A DNA stretch of 64,000 nt from assembly GCA_050699635.1 (NCBI GenBank), contig JBOHFK010000002.1:56542-120541 (forward strand), in the 5' to 3' direction. Each line of letters opens with the position of its first letter. The first letter of the stretch is position 1. The notes under the pieces were generated by a model, which saw only the letters and a list, made by a program, of their open reading frames with translations, was not told the DNA's origin and did not search any database. The stretch is from GCA-003244245 sp050699635 (GTDB taxonomy: Bacteria > Actinomycetota > Actinomycetes > Mycobacteriales > Pseudonocardiaceae). Positions 25,702 to 34,329 of the stretch are shown one piece after another. The position numbers and the translations under genes were made by a program.

Positions 25702-26062
25702 ACCAGAAGTGTAGGTAACAAAATGGGGTACCGCTATAGCTCGCATCGCCACTCACAGGTGTGGGCCTGATCCACACCAGGCGAACCGTCCGGCGCCGGG
25801 AGAACGCCCACTGGGCGCGTTCGGCTGAATCCAGACTCACGTGCACACCGCCGTTCACGCTGACGACCTCAACGTGGCCGTCGAAGGTCATGCCCCAGGC
25901 GACGATCCGGCCATCGACCCGTTCGCCGCACTCCTCGACCAGCGCGAACACCTGCGGCGCCTCGTCGGCGACGAGTCCGCGCACTTCCTCGGCGAACTCC
26001 TCTTCACTACACAGCGGCTCGAGGTCCACCGGGCCTGCGTTGTCGTGGCCTTGAATCGTCAT
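25685..26062 (-). CDS. Conserved hypothetical protein, C-terminus altered by integration
   Basis: 125 residues as it stands: acidic N-terminus, then VFALVEECGERVDGRIVAWG and HVEVVSVNGGVHVSLDSAER, RRTVRLVWIRP. Not assigned to a named family. The attB reconstruction shows the native protein ended ...DASYST with a TAA (now at 11992-11994), 111 residues. Integration replaced the last Thr with 15 residues encoded by the element. The new stop lies within the integrase start region, so the two are now coupled. A damaged copy of about 40 bp of this gene is at 34859-34898. Confidence 0.75.
   Translation of the reverse strand: MTIQGHDNAGPVDLEPLCSEEEFAEEVRGLVADEAPQVFALVEECGERVDGRIVAWGMTFDGHVEVVSVNGGVHVSLDSAERAQWAFSRRRTVRLVWIRPTPVSGDASYSGTPFCYLHFWYGRTW
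25709..25759. other. attR hybrid site of the integrated element
   Basis: Element arm GTGTAGGTAACAAAAT (25709-25724), core GCTATAGCT (25733-25741), chromosomal arm CGCCACTCACAGG (25747-25759). Together with attL it reconstructs symmetric attB and attP. It lies inside the 3' end of the minus-strand gene 25685-26062. Confidence 0.85.
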
Positions 26063-26089
26063 GCTCGTCTCCCGACCTCATGGATCTCG

Positions 26090-26641
26090 CGCGATGTCCG
26101 GGGCGGACACGACGTGTCGCGCGCGGGAGGCCGCCACGGGGCTCAAGCCGCACTCGCCGCGCTGGTCCCGCTCGAAGCTGCAGCGTGTCGAGACCCGGTC
26201 CTGCGCACCGCAGCCCACCGAGGTGGAGCACCTGGCGGCGGTCTACGAGGTACCCGCCGACGAAACAGCCGCCCTGGTCCGGATGGCCCGGGAGACCCGG
26301 CAGAAGGGCTGGTGGCAGTCCAGCGCGTTGCCCAAGCAGTTCCAGATCATGGTTGGGCTGGAGCAGGCGGCCACCACGGTGCGCCAGTTCGAGCTGGCTC
26401 TGATGCCCGGCCTGCTGCAGACCTCCGACTACGCCCGCGCGCTGATGACCACCCTCTTGACGCTCCCCGACCTGGCGCACGACGTGGTCTACGTGGAAGG
26501 TGTCCACCGGGCCCCATCTATCTGGAGGAGCAGGACCATGTGCGGCGCTGCACCATGTACTTCGCTGTGCTGAGCTCCCTGGCGCTGTCCGCGACGGAGT
26601 CCGCCGACCTCATCTCCACTACGCTGGCGAAGTACCAGTAA
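26090..26641 (+). pseudogene. XRE-family DUF5753 regulator, degraded
   Basis: Recognisable: WSRSKLQRVET, APQPTEVEHLAAVYEVPADE, ALVRMARETRQKGWWQS, ALPKQFQIMVGLEQAATTVR and LMPGLLQTSDYARALMTTLL. The N-terminal HTH is scrambled. Roughly 100 residues of the DUF5753 core are missing between TLPDLA and DVVYVEGVH. The end IYLEEQDHVRRCTMYFAVLS is in another frame, finishing at TAA 26639. Such genes normally pair with DUF397 genes, and the partner just downstream is intact. Confidence 0.8.
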
Positions 26642-26661
26642 CCCACGAGAGGAGGCGCGGG

Positions 26662-26886
26662 ATGACCCGAGTGGACCTGTCCCGCGCAGTGTGGCGCAAG
26701 AGCAGCCGCAGCGGAGGTGGCAACGGCGGCACCACCCAGTGCGTCGAGGTGGCGGCGCTGGACGGTGGCCGGATTGCGGTGCGAGACAGCAAGCAGCCCC
26801 ACGGGGTCGTGCTGTTGCTCACCCGCAGCGAGCTGGCCGCTTGGATCAGCGGCGTGAAGAACAACGAGTTCAACCACCTGGTCTGA
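26662..26886 (+). CDS. DUF397 domain-containing protein
   Basis: 74 residues from ATG 26662, with GAGAGGAGG upstream. The typical DUF397 pattern is clear: WRKSSRSGGGNGGTTQCVEV, then IAVRDSKQPHGVVLLLTRSE and LAAWISGVKN. Members are partners of XRE/DUF5753 regulators in actinomycete development. Here the regulator next to it is broken, so it may be an orphan or work with a distant partner. Confidence 0.9.
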   Translation: MTRVDLSRAVWRKSSRSGGGNGGTTQCVEVAALDGGRIAVRDSKQPHGVVLLLTRSELAAWISGVKNNEFNHLV

Positions 26887-27081
26887 CCGGTCAGACGGTA
26901 TCCAGGCTGCGGGGTACTCGTCCCTGTGGCTTCATATGGAGACTTATCGTCGTCGGAACACCGTCTGGGGCGACGATATGGATGCATGTGGTGGTCGCAT
27001 TCGGTCGCAGCGCGGCGCGGCTGTCCGATGTCGGGTGCCTTGGCTGATCAAGTGGCGACCATCGTCCAGTCGAGTTGCAGG

Positions 27082-27657
27082 TCAGCCCGGCGGCCGCAGG
27101 CCAGCCAGGGTGACCGTGACGAGGCGACGGACCGCAGCCTCGGATGGCAGGCTGGTGGCGGCACTGAGGGCGTGTAGGCAGTAGCTGGCCAGCTCGTCAG
27201 GCGGGACATCGTCACGGAGGTTGCCGGTCTCAGCGACCTCGGTCAACAGATCGCGGATCAAGTCGATGAGCCGCCGTTGGGCGTGGGCTACATCGTCACC
27301 TCGATGCAGGAGTAACCCAATTTCGTCACCGTGGCGCTCCCGGCGGTGTGCGATGAGGGCGTAGGCCTCCAGCACCGCTTCCAGCCGCTGGCCGGCCTCG
27401 CCGGGCTGGGCGCGGAGCTGAGCGAGATGTTCGAGGTGATCACCTACCTGACGGTGGTGCCAGGCACCGAGGATCGCTTCGACGTCGGGGAAGTAGCGGT
27501 ACAGCGTGGCACGTGCGATGCCGGTCTGGTCGGCGATCTGCGACATGGTGACGGCTCGTAGGCCGCGCTCGCTCACCAGCGCCCACGTGGTGGTCAGGAT
27601 CGCGTCGTGCACCTCTCGGCGGTGTGCCTCGATCGTCTCGTTCCACAGTCTTGGCAC
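27082..27657 (-). CDS. TetR-family regulator
   Basis: 191 residues from GTG 27657 (VPRLWNETIEAHRREVHDAI). HTH: LRAVTMSQIADQTGIARATL followed by YRYFPDVEAILG. C-terminus: DLIRDLLTEVAETGNLRDDV and LASYCLHALSAATSLPSEAA. The frame is open to 27819, so a longer N-terminus is possible. It is divergent from the membrane protein gene at 27807, with a dyad between. Two mutilated relatives of this gene and its control region lie at 35584 and 38359. Confidence 0.85.
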   Translation of the reverse strand: MPRLWNETIEAHRREVHDAILTTTWALVSERGLRAVTMSQIADQTGIARATLYRYFPDVEAILGAWHHRQVGDHLEHLAQLRAQPGEAGQRLEAVLEAYALIAHRRERHGDEIGLLLHRGDDVAHAQRRLIDLIRDLLTEVAETGNLRDDVPPDELASYCLHALSAATSLPSEAAVRRLVTVTLAGLRPPG

Positions 27658-27702
27658 CTGATCAGTATACGAGACGTACCCTCGTCGTGAGGTTACGTGA
27701 TG

Positions 27703-27733
27703 ACTCGACATGGACAATATGTCTCGATAAGCT
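27703..27733. promoter_or_regulatory. Putative TetR operator (conserved in three loci)
   Basis: On minus, TTATCGAGACATATTGTCC runs into ATGTCGAGTCA. GACAT and ATGTC arms flank GGACAAT. The same block, with few changes, precedes the TetR fragments at 35584 and 38359, so it is probably the operator of this family. Confidence 0.5.
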
Positions 27734-27774
27734 GGTGGCGTCATAGCGCATACCGGCGCGAGCAGAGGAGACAC

Positions 27775-27810
27775 ATGGCTGACCAGACCGCGCGAGGGTG
27801 GCCCGGATGA
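27775..27810 (+). CDS. 11-residue leader ORF
   Basis: ATG 27775 with AGAGGAG upstream encodes MADQTARGWPG. Its stop overlaps the start of the membrane protein gene (ATGA at 27807-27810). It looks like a translationally coupled leader that supplies the ribosome site for the downstream gene. Confidence 0.5.
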   Translation: MADQTARGWPG

Positions 27811-28355
27811 CCATGACACCCCGACTTCGCAAGGTCGCGCTCACCGCACATGTGACGTCCTCGGTCGGCTGGCTCGGCGCGGTCGTGAGCTACGTGGCTC
27901 TCGCCGTCGCCCTTCTGGCCAGCCAGGATGCTCAGATGGTGCGAGCCGCCTTTCTCGCGATGGAGTTCACCGTCTGGTACGTCATCGTCCCGCTGGCGCT
28001 AGCCTCGCTGCTCACCGGGCTTGTCTGCGCACTGGGCACCGTGTGGGGCTTGTTCCGGCACTATTGGGTCCTGGTCAAACTCCTGTTGAACATCGTCGCC
28101 ACTCTCGTTCTCCTCGGATACACCCAGGAAATCACCCCCTTCGCCGCCCTGGCAGCGAAGGCGACGTTGTCCGGTACCGATCTCGCCGAGCTGAGGAATT
28201 CCAGTCACCTGGTCCACTCCGGTGGCGGCCTGCTGGTGTTGCTCGTGGCCACGGTGCTGGCGGTCTACAAGCCGCGGGGAATGACCAGGTACGGGCGGCG
28301 TAAGCAGCACCACCAGCCCAAGCAGCGCGAGCAGCGCACGGTGCCGGTGTCGTAG
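27807..28355 (+). CDS. Four-helix membrane protein, DUF2269-like
   Basis: 182 residues from ATG 27807, which overlaps the leader stop (an ATG at 27798 is also in frame). Four hydrophobic segments: VTSSVGWLGAVVSYVALAVA, WYVIVPLALASLLTGLVCAL, VLVKLLLNIVATLVLLGY, and GGGLLVLLVATVLAVYKPRG. The basic tail is cytosolic. The family is of unknown function. Divergent from the TetR gene and likely its target. Confidence 0.75.
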   Translation: MTMTPRLRKVALTAHVTSSVGWLGAVVSYVALAVALLASQDAQMVRAAFLAMEFTVWYVIVPLALASLLTGLVCALGTVWGLFRHYWVLVKLLLNIVATLVLLGYTQEITPFAALAAKATLSGTDLAELRNSSHLVHSGGGLLVLLVATVLAVYKPRGMTRYGRRKQHHQPKQREQRTVPVS

Positions 28356-28475
28356 ATGCAGCTACCCACGGCCTCCCTCACAGTGCGGCAGTAACTCGCC
28401 GGACTGGCCGGACTACCAGCGCTCCTGCGTGCCACCCGTTTGATCCATCTCTGGTTGTCTGGTTGGGGGTTGTAG

Positions 28476-30578
28476 GTGTACGCGAACTTCAACGACTTCA
28501 GTTATCTGGTGCCCGGACCGCTCACGGTGTTCTGCGCGATTGTGGGTTACCGGCTCGGTCAGGCGGTGTATCGCCCGACGATCGGGTCACTGCGAAGATC
28601 GGTTCGTCGCAGCCGCCTGCTGTGGTGGGTCGTGGTCGCGCTAGCGCTGGCCGATGTGGCGCTGGTCGCCGGCATGTGGAGCTACGGGTGGGTCTTCGCC
28701 GCCAACCGGGTGCTGGTGGCGCTGCCGCTGATCCTGGTGCCGCTGGTGGTGGCGCTGATACTCGCCTTGCCACGGATGCGCCGGTTGGCTCGCGGCGACG
28801 ACGATCCCGCCGCCGCACCGGCCGCGCTGCGGGTGGAGGCGGCCGACCCGAAGCTGGTGGTTCCCGTTCAAGCCACCGCGGTCGGTGGAGTGCTGTCGTT
28901 CTTCGTAGTGTTCGTGGCGCGCCCGGTGCCGCCGTACGCAACGATCGCCACGGTGCTCGATGGCCTACTGGTCCTCGTCGCCGCCGTGCTGTGGGTACGC
29001 CAGCAGCGCACGCAGCGGCGGGTCGGTGGCCAAAGCGCACCGCAGGGTCCCGGCCTCGGCGTGCGGCTGCTGCGCACCGCTGGCGCGCTGGTCGTGATCG
29101 GTGGGCTGGTGACCGGCGGGCTGGCTTACGCACAGTCCAGCAGCGCTCTGCCGGGGCGTTACAGCATGGGCAGCTCCGCCAACATGGACTTCGGTGGCGG
29201 TCTCAGCGGCGGGATGCCCGGTATGGCTACCGGTGGCGGACCAGGCACAGCGGTCAGCGTCCCGCAGCTCACCGGGGATGACACCAGCGGCACCCCGGAT
29301 GAGAGGTTCAGCCTCACCGCGGAGCAGTCTGAGATCAGATTGAGCTCGGGCAAGGTCGTCGACGCGTGGACCTACAACGGCCAGGTCCCCGGTCCGGAGC
29401 TGCGGGTGCACCAGGGCGATCTGGTCCAGGTGACCCTGATCAACAACATCCCGGGCATCGGCGTCACCCTGCACTGGCACGGCGTCAACGTGCCCAACGC
29501 CGAAGACGGGGTGCCCGGCGTCACCCAGAACGCCGTGCCCACCGGGCAGCGCTTCACCTACACCTTCCGGGTCAACCAGGCCGGCACGTTCTGGTACCAC
29601 TCGCACCAGAACGCGAACATTCAGCTGGACAAGGGCCTCTTCGGGGCGCTGATCATCCTGCCCAAGCAGCCGCAGCCCCCGGTCAAGGACATCACGGTGT
29701 TCGCGCACCAGTGGTCTGCGCTTGGTGGTCTCGCCACACTGAATGATGCCGACGACTTGCGGCACACCGCGGTGCCCGTCGGGACCAAGGTGCGCCTGCG
29801 GCTGATCAACACCAGCAGCAAGAGGACCGAGACCAGGCCGACCGAGCTGGCAGTCACCGGAACCTCGTTCGCGGTCACTGCCATTGACGGTACCGATCTC
29901 CACCAGCCCGGCGCTCTCGCCCCGGGCACGCTGCTGCCGCTGGGCGCCGGCGGCCGCTACGACGTGAGCTTCACCATGCCCGATCACCCGGTCCGGTTGA
30001 CCGACCTGGACAACCCCTCAGCGGGCATGGTCCTCAGCCCCGATGGCACGGGCACGGTCACCGCACCGGATGACAACGGTCCGAGGTTCGACCCGGCGCA
30101 CTACGGGGTAGCGGCAACGACGCCGTTTAGCGCCAGCAATCATTTCGACCGCGAGTTCACCCTGACCCTCGACGACGGGCCGGGCTTCTATGACGGCGAT
30201 TTGACTTTCCGGCCGACCATCAACGGCGCAACCTTCCCGGACACGCCGATGCTGATGGTGCGCGAGGGTGATCTGGTGAAGGTCACCTTCATCGACCGGG
30301 GCGACAGCAATCACCCGATGCACCTGCACGGGCACCACGCACTGGTGCTGAGCCACAACGGCACGCCGGTGACGGGGAGTCCATGGTGGACCGACACGCT
30401 GGATATCGTGCCCGGCGAGACCTATCAGATCGGCTTCAGCGCGGACAACCCCGGCATCTGGATGGATCACTGCCACAACCTCTACCACGCCGCGGCCGGG
30501 ATGATCATGCACCTGGGATATCTCGGTGTGACCACGCCTTACCAGGTCGGGCAAGACACGGGCAACGAGCCCGAATGA
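28476..30578 (+). CDS. Multicopper oxidase with N-terminal membrane domain
   Basis: 700 residues from GTG 28476. The first ~220 residues form several transmembrane helices (LVPGPLTVFCAIVGYRLGQA, LLWWVVVALALADVALVAG and more). The rest is a three-cupredoxin oxidase facing outside. Copper ligands are all present: VTLHWHGVNVP, FWYHSHQN, HPMHLHGHHALVL and DHCHNLYHAAAGM (type 1 site with axial Met). Likely copper(I) oxidation or copper resistance. Neighbours include a metal-related lipoprotein and a DUF6153 protein. Confidence 0.92.
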   Translation: MYANFNDFSYLVPGPLTVFCAIVGYRLGQAVYRPTIGSLRRSVRRSRLLWWVVVALALADVALVAGMWSYGWVFAANRVLVALPLILVPLVVALILALPRMRRLARGDDDPAAAPAALRVEAADPKLVVPVQATAVGGVLSFFVVFVARPVPPYATIATVLDGLLVLVAAVLWVRQQRTQRRVGGQSAPQGPGLGVRLLRTAGALVVIGGLVTGGLAYAQSSSALPGRYSMGSSANMDFGGGLSGGMPGMATGGGPGTAVSVPQLTGDDTSGTPDERFSLTAEQSEIRLSSGKVVDAWTYNGQVPGPELRVHQGDLVQVTLINNIPGIGVTLHWHGVNVPNAEDGVPGVTQNAVPTGQRFTYTFRVNQAGTFWYHSHQNANIQLDKGLFGALIILPKQPQPPVKDITVFAHQWSALGGLATLNDADDLRHTAVPVGTKVRLRLINTSSKRTETRPTELAVTGTSFAVTAIDGTDLHQPGALAPGTLLPLGAGGRYDVSFTMPDHPVRLTDLDNPSAGMVLSPDGTGTVTAPDDNGPRFDPAHYGVAATTPFSASNHFDREFTLTLDDGPGFYDGDLTFRPTINGATFPDTPMLMVREGDLVKVTFIDRGDSNHPMHLHGHHALVLSHNGTPVTGSPWWTDTLDIVPGETYQIGFSADNPGIWMDHCHNLYHAAAGMIMHLGYLGVTTPYQVGQDTGNEPE

Positions 30579-30717
30579 CCGCGGGCAGACCCCGCCGTGT
30601 CCCGACTCCGTGCGGGTAAGCACCCCGCTGGGCATCTTGCCAAGGCCGCCGCGTACGTGGCGATCGGCGCTGTTCAGCGCATCGGGCGGGTGCTGCCCCG
30701 CGAGTCAGGGTGGTGGG

Positions 30718-31641
30718 TTATTGGGTGGTCAGGGTGATGGCGGCGGTGTGCAGGACCCCGGCGGTTTGGAACTGCAGGAACATCCGATAGTTACCGGGTT
30801 CGGGCAGGGTGGCATGGAAGCTCAGCTGTGGGCCGCCGTGATCGCCGTTGACCGCGCCGGTCGGGTGCAGGTGCGCGAACGCCAGACCGCCTTGGTGGAA
30901 GGCGGTGAGGTGGGCGTAGGTGTCGAGGTAGGGCTGCAGATCGGTGACCGGACGGCCGTCCTGGGACACAGTCACGCTCAGCTCACCGTCGGTGCCCGCG
31001 CCGGCGTGCCCGCCCAGGGTCAGGGTATAGCCATCGACCTGGGTGGTGGGTGTCGGCGCCGGTAACGGGTGGGCCGGGGCGGCCGGGCCTGTCACGGTGA
31101 TCTGGGTGCCCAACACCAATGGCGCGGATTGGCCACCGGCGGGGTGGGCGGTGAACTGCGGGTAGGCCCGATACACCCCAGGGGCCGACGCGGCTAACGG
31201 CGCGGTCCAAGTGCCGTCCGGGCCGAGGGTGGGATGCACGTGCTGGAACCCGGTCAGGTCATCCCGGATCACGTAGAAGTGCAGCGGTTCGGTCTGCTCG
31301 ACGTCGTAGTCGGTGACCGGTTTGGTGCCCGGGCCCAGGATCTGGAACCGGAACTGGGACGGTTTCCCGGCCGTCAGAGTGGTGGTGTCAGGGACGAACC
31401 GGTAGCCGCTTGTCGAGGTCGCGGTCAACCCGGTGGCGTCCGGGCCGGTGACCATGGTCATGCCGGGCATGACCATCGGTGACGACGCCGAGGTCGCGGC
31501 GGCTGGTGGCGGCGTCGGTGAGGAACCACAGCCGATGGCTGTGAGGGCCACCGTGGCTGCGGTCAGGATGGCCAGTCGAACGCGAGGACTGGGATGTGGG
31601 CGGGAGGCACGGGCTCGCGGAATATTGGGGTAGCTGCGCAT
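30718..31641 (-). CDS. Secreted lipoprotein, copper-locus beta-sandwich protein
   Basis: About 307 residues from ATG 31641 (the frame is open to 31668). A signal peptide ends in a lipobox around LTAIGCGSS. Then a Met-rich patch MVMPGMTMV and two repeated segments: FRFQILGPGTKPVTDYDVEQ, LHFYVIRDDLTGFQHVHPTL, then YLDTYAHLTAFHQGGLAFAH with LHPTGAVNG. A clear paralogue lies at 46471-47370 next to copA. Probably binds or delivers copper outside the membrane. Convergent with the multicopper oxidase gene. Confidence 0.8.
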   Translation of the reverse strand: MRSYPNIPRARASRPHPSPRVRLAILTAATVALTAIGCGSSPTPPPAAATSASSPMVMPGMTMVTGPDATGLTATSTSGYRFVPDTTTLTAGKPSQFRFQILGPGTKPVTDYDVEQTEPLHFYVIRDDLTGFQHVHPTLGPDGTWTAPLAASAPGVYRAYPQFTAHPAGGQSAPLVLGTQITVTGPAAPAHPLPAPTPTTQVDGYTLTLGGHAGAGTDGELSVTVSQDGRPVTDLQPYLDTYAHLTAFHQGGLAFAHLHPTGAVNGDHGGPQLSFHATLPEPGNYRMFLQFQTAGVLHTAAITLTTQ

Positions 31642-31755
31642 GGTGAACTGACCGTTCTGAGAAGGCACGCCTCAGTCCGAGGTTGTGCCGCGGGATAGGG
31701 ATGCCGGGACGATCGGCCGGTGCTCGAGGTTTGCGGGCACGGCCGGTCGGGCATC

Positions 31756-32247
31756 TCAGGTCAGCGACACACCCACTCGGGTGAGCAGCACACTCCCGGC
31801 CAGCGGCGAGCCGCGCCGCGGCGAGCCACGCAGCCGCGTGACGCTCACTGGGCTGGTGAGATACATGATCGTGGCCAGTAACATCGCGAGTGCCGCGATC
31901 CATCCCGGCCCGCCGGTCGCGTCTTGGCGCGGGGCGAGGGAGACGCACAACTCGCCCAGTCCGTCGCCGCTCGGGCGCGCCCCCGCCCCGGCGCCGTTGC
32001 TGGGCGGGACGGGATGAGCAGTTGCCCCGGCCACCACATCGGCGGCGGCCACCGAGTGGCCCACGGCTGAGGTCATCGGCGAAGCCATAGCGGTGTCACC
32101 GCCGGTGGGAGGGGTCATCGCGAGGCCGGCATGGCAACCGTCGGCGCTAGCCGGCAACCCGTGCATCGCGAACAGACCGATCATCACCACACAGGCGCTG
32201 AGCAGCCGCGCCACCCTCGGCGCCACCCGCCCAACCCCACCCGGCAT
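31756..32247 (-). CDS. DUF6153-like membrane protein
   Basis: 163 residues from ATG 32247 (open to 32301). Two hydrophobic segments, LLSACVVMIGLFAMHGLPAS and GWIAALAMLLATIMYLTSP, enclose a loop with His, Met and Cys (DGCHAGLAMTPP, MTSAVGHSV, ELCVSLAPR). This is the DUF6153 layout, common beside copper and DUF305 genes. Transcribed toward the lipoprotein gene. Confidence 0.7.
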   Translation of the reverse strand: MPGGVGRVAPRVARLLSACVVMIGLFAMHGLPASADGCHAGLAMTPPTGGDTAMASPMTSAVGHSVAAADVVAGATAHPVPPSNGAGAGARPSGDGLGELCVSLAPRQDATGGPGWIAALAMLLATIMYLTSPVSVTRLRGSPRRGSPLAGSVLLTRVGVSLT

Positions 32248-32545
32248 GGTCGTACCTCCGTCGTGAACAACCAGCCTCGCCCGGATCGTGGTCAGCGTCA
32301 ATGCTGGTGACCATGCCCAGAGTGGCCCGAACCGGCAGGTTCAGGCTCTCCGTGGTCCGCTTGCTCGCAGGCGGTGTCGATCAGCCGCCGGCTCAACACC
32401 AGACGGAACAGCACGAGGTCGGATTGACCCCAGATGCGGACCGCCAGGTCAAGGTCAACGGGCTCGATCACCCGGCGACCCAGGCGGTGACACGCCGCTG
32501 TTCGTCATGGTATCGAGATGGGAGCTAGGCTTGAGCGAATGGCGA

Positions 32546-33178
32546 TCAATGAGCCACTGGTAACGATACGGGACACGAGGCACCTACCAGCCCACCCGAG
32601 TTAGGCGTCTCGGACGGCTGGTAGGTGAGGAAGGCGAGGCCGTCACCGACGGTCCGGGTGTCGACCAAGCGCATGGGTTTCGTGTCGCTGGTCTCGCCGA
32701 AGAGGCGCTCGCCGGCCCCGAGCACGACCGGGTAGATCATCAGCCGCAGCTCGTCGACGAGGTCGTGTTCCATCAGCGTGTGCACGAGCTGGCCGCTGGC
32801 GTAGACGACGATGTCCCCGTCTACCCGTTGCTTCAGCTTCGAGACCTCGTTGACCACCTCGCCGCTCAGGACCGTCGTGTTGTTCCAGTCGGGATCTTCG
32901 AGGGTCGAGGACACGACGTATTTGGGCAGGCTGTTCAATCTGTCCGCCCACTCGCCCCTCCGGGCTGGCCACCGCGCGGCGAAGAACTCGTAGCTCCGTC
33001 GACCCAGCAGCAGTGCCTCGGTGCCCAGCGCCTCGTCGAGCTCGACCTTGGCCCATGCTTCGCGGTTCTTGTCCCCAATCTGGCCGAACCAGCCGCCGAG
33101 CCTGAAACCCTCCTCTCCGGTCGGGTCCTGGATGACTCCGTCGAGCGAGACGTTCTCGCTGATGACGATCTTTCCCAT
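32546..33178 (-). CDS. Dihydrofolate-reductase-family protein (RibD C-terminal fold)
   Basis: 210 residues: MGKIVISENVSLDGVIQDPT, ALLLGRRSYEFFAARWP, KYVVSSTLEDPDWNNTTVL, IVVYASGQLVHTLMEHDLVD, and YPVVLGAGERLFGE. This is the usual order for stand-alone RibD_C oxidoreductases, which use NADPH on unknown substrates. It is divergent from the ECF sigma gene. The 5' side (33179-33318) is their shared control region. Confidence 0.88.
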   Translation of the reverse strand: MGKIVISENVSLDGVIQDPTGEEGFRLGGWFGQIGDKNREAWAKVELDEALGTEALLLGRRSYEFFAARWPARRGEWADRLNSLPKYVVSSTLEDPDWNNTTVLSGEVVNEVSKLKQRVDGDIVVYASGQLVHTLMEHDLVDELRLMIYPVVLGAGERLFGETSDTKPMRLVDTRTVGDGLAFLTYQPSETPNSGGLVGASCPVSLPVAH

Positions 33179-33318
33179 TTCGGTTCTCCTTTGCTACCAC
33201 TGAGGGAGACACCGCGACGTCGGGAAAATGGGCGCTGACCAACCGCCCAGTTCGCCACTCGGTTGGTGTCTGTACGAGGTAGTTGTGCGGCGATCCACGG
33301 GAAGACGGTGACGCGAGG

Positions 33319-34329
33319 GTGGTAAACGGCGACCTGATCTCCAGGGCGCAGGCCGGGGACAGCGACGCGTTCCGAGAACTGACCGAGCCGCACCGCCGAG
33401 AGCTACTCGTGCACTGCTACCGGATGCTCGGCTCCCTCCAGGACGCCGAGGACGCCCTCCAAGACACGCTGCTGGCCGCCTGGCAAGGCCTCGCAGGGTA
33501 TGAGGGACGCGCCTCACTCCGCACCTGGCTCTACCGGATCGCCACCAACCGGGGCCTCAACGCGCGTCGTTCGGCCAACCGGCGCCAGGCCAAGGAGTGG
33601 GACGTGCCCAATGTTGAACCGCCCGAGCCGACCCGACTCGGCGAAGTCGTCTGGCTCGAGCCACTCCCCGACGCCCTCCTCGACGGTGCGATCGACGTGC
33701 CGCTCGGCCCGGAGGCCCGGTACGAGCAGACCGAATCCATCTCCCTGGCCTTCGTGACCGCCCTTCAGGTGCTTCCACCCCGCCAACTCGCCGTCCTCGT
33801 CCTGCGCGACATCCTCGGATTCCACGCGAGCGAGGTGGCCGACATGCTGGACGCGACCGTCGAATCGGTCAACAGCGCCCTCAAACGGGCGCGCGCTAGC
33901 CTGCAGCGCCGACAGTCGCTGGCCCCCGACCGCGAACTGCCCTCCGTCTCGGACTCAGCCGTCGAGGATGCGATCGTCACGAGATTCGTACGGGCGTGGG
34001 AGTCGGCCGATCTCGACGCGCTGGTGGACCTGCTGACCGACGACGTCTTCGTCTCGATGCCACCGATGCCATTCGAATACCAAGGCCGGGACGTCGTTGC
34101 CCGGTTCTGCGCCAGCATCTTCGGCTCGGGCCGGAGGTTCGACCTCGTACCTACCCGAGCCAACGGACAGCCAGCGTTCGGAGCGTACCTGCGCGCCCAC
34201 AACGGCATCAGCCACGGAATGGGCCTCTACGTCCTCACCCTCACCGGCGGCCGGATCTGCGCCATGACCCGCTTCGAGAACAGTGTGCTCCCATCGTTCG
34301 GGCTACCGCGATCGCTCCCGAGCCGATAG
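33319..34329 (+). CDS. ECF RNA polymerase sigma factor with SnoaL-like C-terminus
   Basis: 336 residues from GTG 33319; a TTG at 33283 is an alternative. Region 2: ELLVHCYRMLGSLQDAEDAL, QDTLLAAWQGLAGYEGRASL, RTWLYRIATNRGLNARR. Region 4: LPPRQLAVLVLRDILGFHAS, then EVADMLDATVESVNSALKRA. The last ~120 residues are a SnoaL-like domain (FVRAWESADLDALVDLLTDD). Such fused domains replace an anti-sigma factor in regulating the sigma part. No partner gene is obvious. Confidence 0.9.
   Translation: MVNGDLISRAQAGDSDAFRELTEPHRRELLVHCYRMLGSLQDAEDALQDTLLAAWQGLAGYEGRASLRTWLYRIATNRGLNARRSANRRQAKEWDVPNVEPPEPTRLGEVVWLEPLPDALLDGAIDVPLGPEARYEQTESISLAFVTALQVLPPRQLAVLVLRDILGFHASEVADMLDATVESVNSALKRARASLQRRQSLAPDRELPSVSDSAVEDAIVTRFVRAWESADLDALVDLLTDDVFVSMPPMPFEYQGRDVVARFCASIFGSGRRFDLVPTRANGQPAFGAYLRAHNGISHGMGLYVLTLTGGRICAMTRFENSVLPSFGLPRSLPSR

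Larger units (their letters stand above)
11998..25741. mobile_element. Integrated AICE-like element with serine integrase (about 13.7 kb)
   Basis: Bounded by identical 9-bp cores at 11998-12006 and 25733-25741. The reconstructed attB is 46 bp with perfect 13-bp inverted arms. The reconstructed attP is 56 bp with 16-bp arms. Both are centred exactly on GCTA|TAGC. It carries the integrase at the right end, an FtsK/TraSA-like translocase, XRE and GntR regulators and cargo. I recognise no replication initiator, so autonomous replication is uncertain. The frameshifted translocase suggests conjugation may be impaired. Confidence 0.85.
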
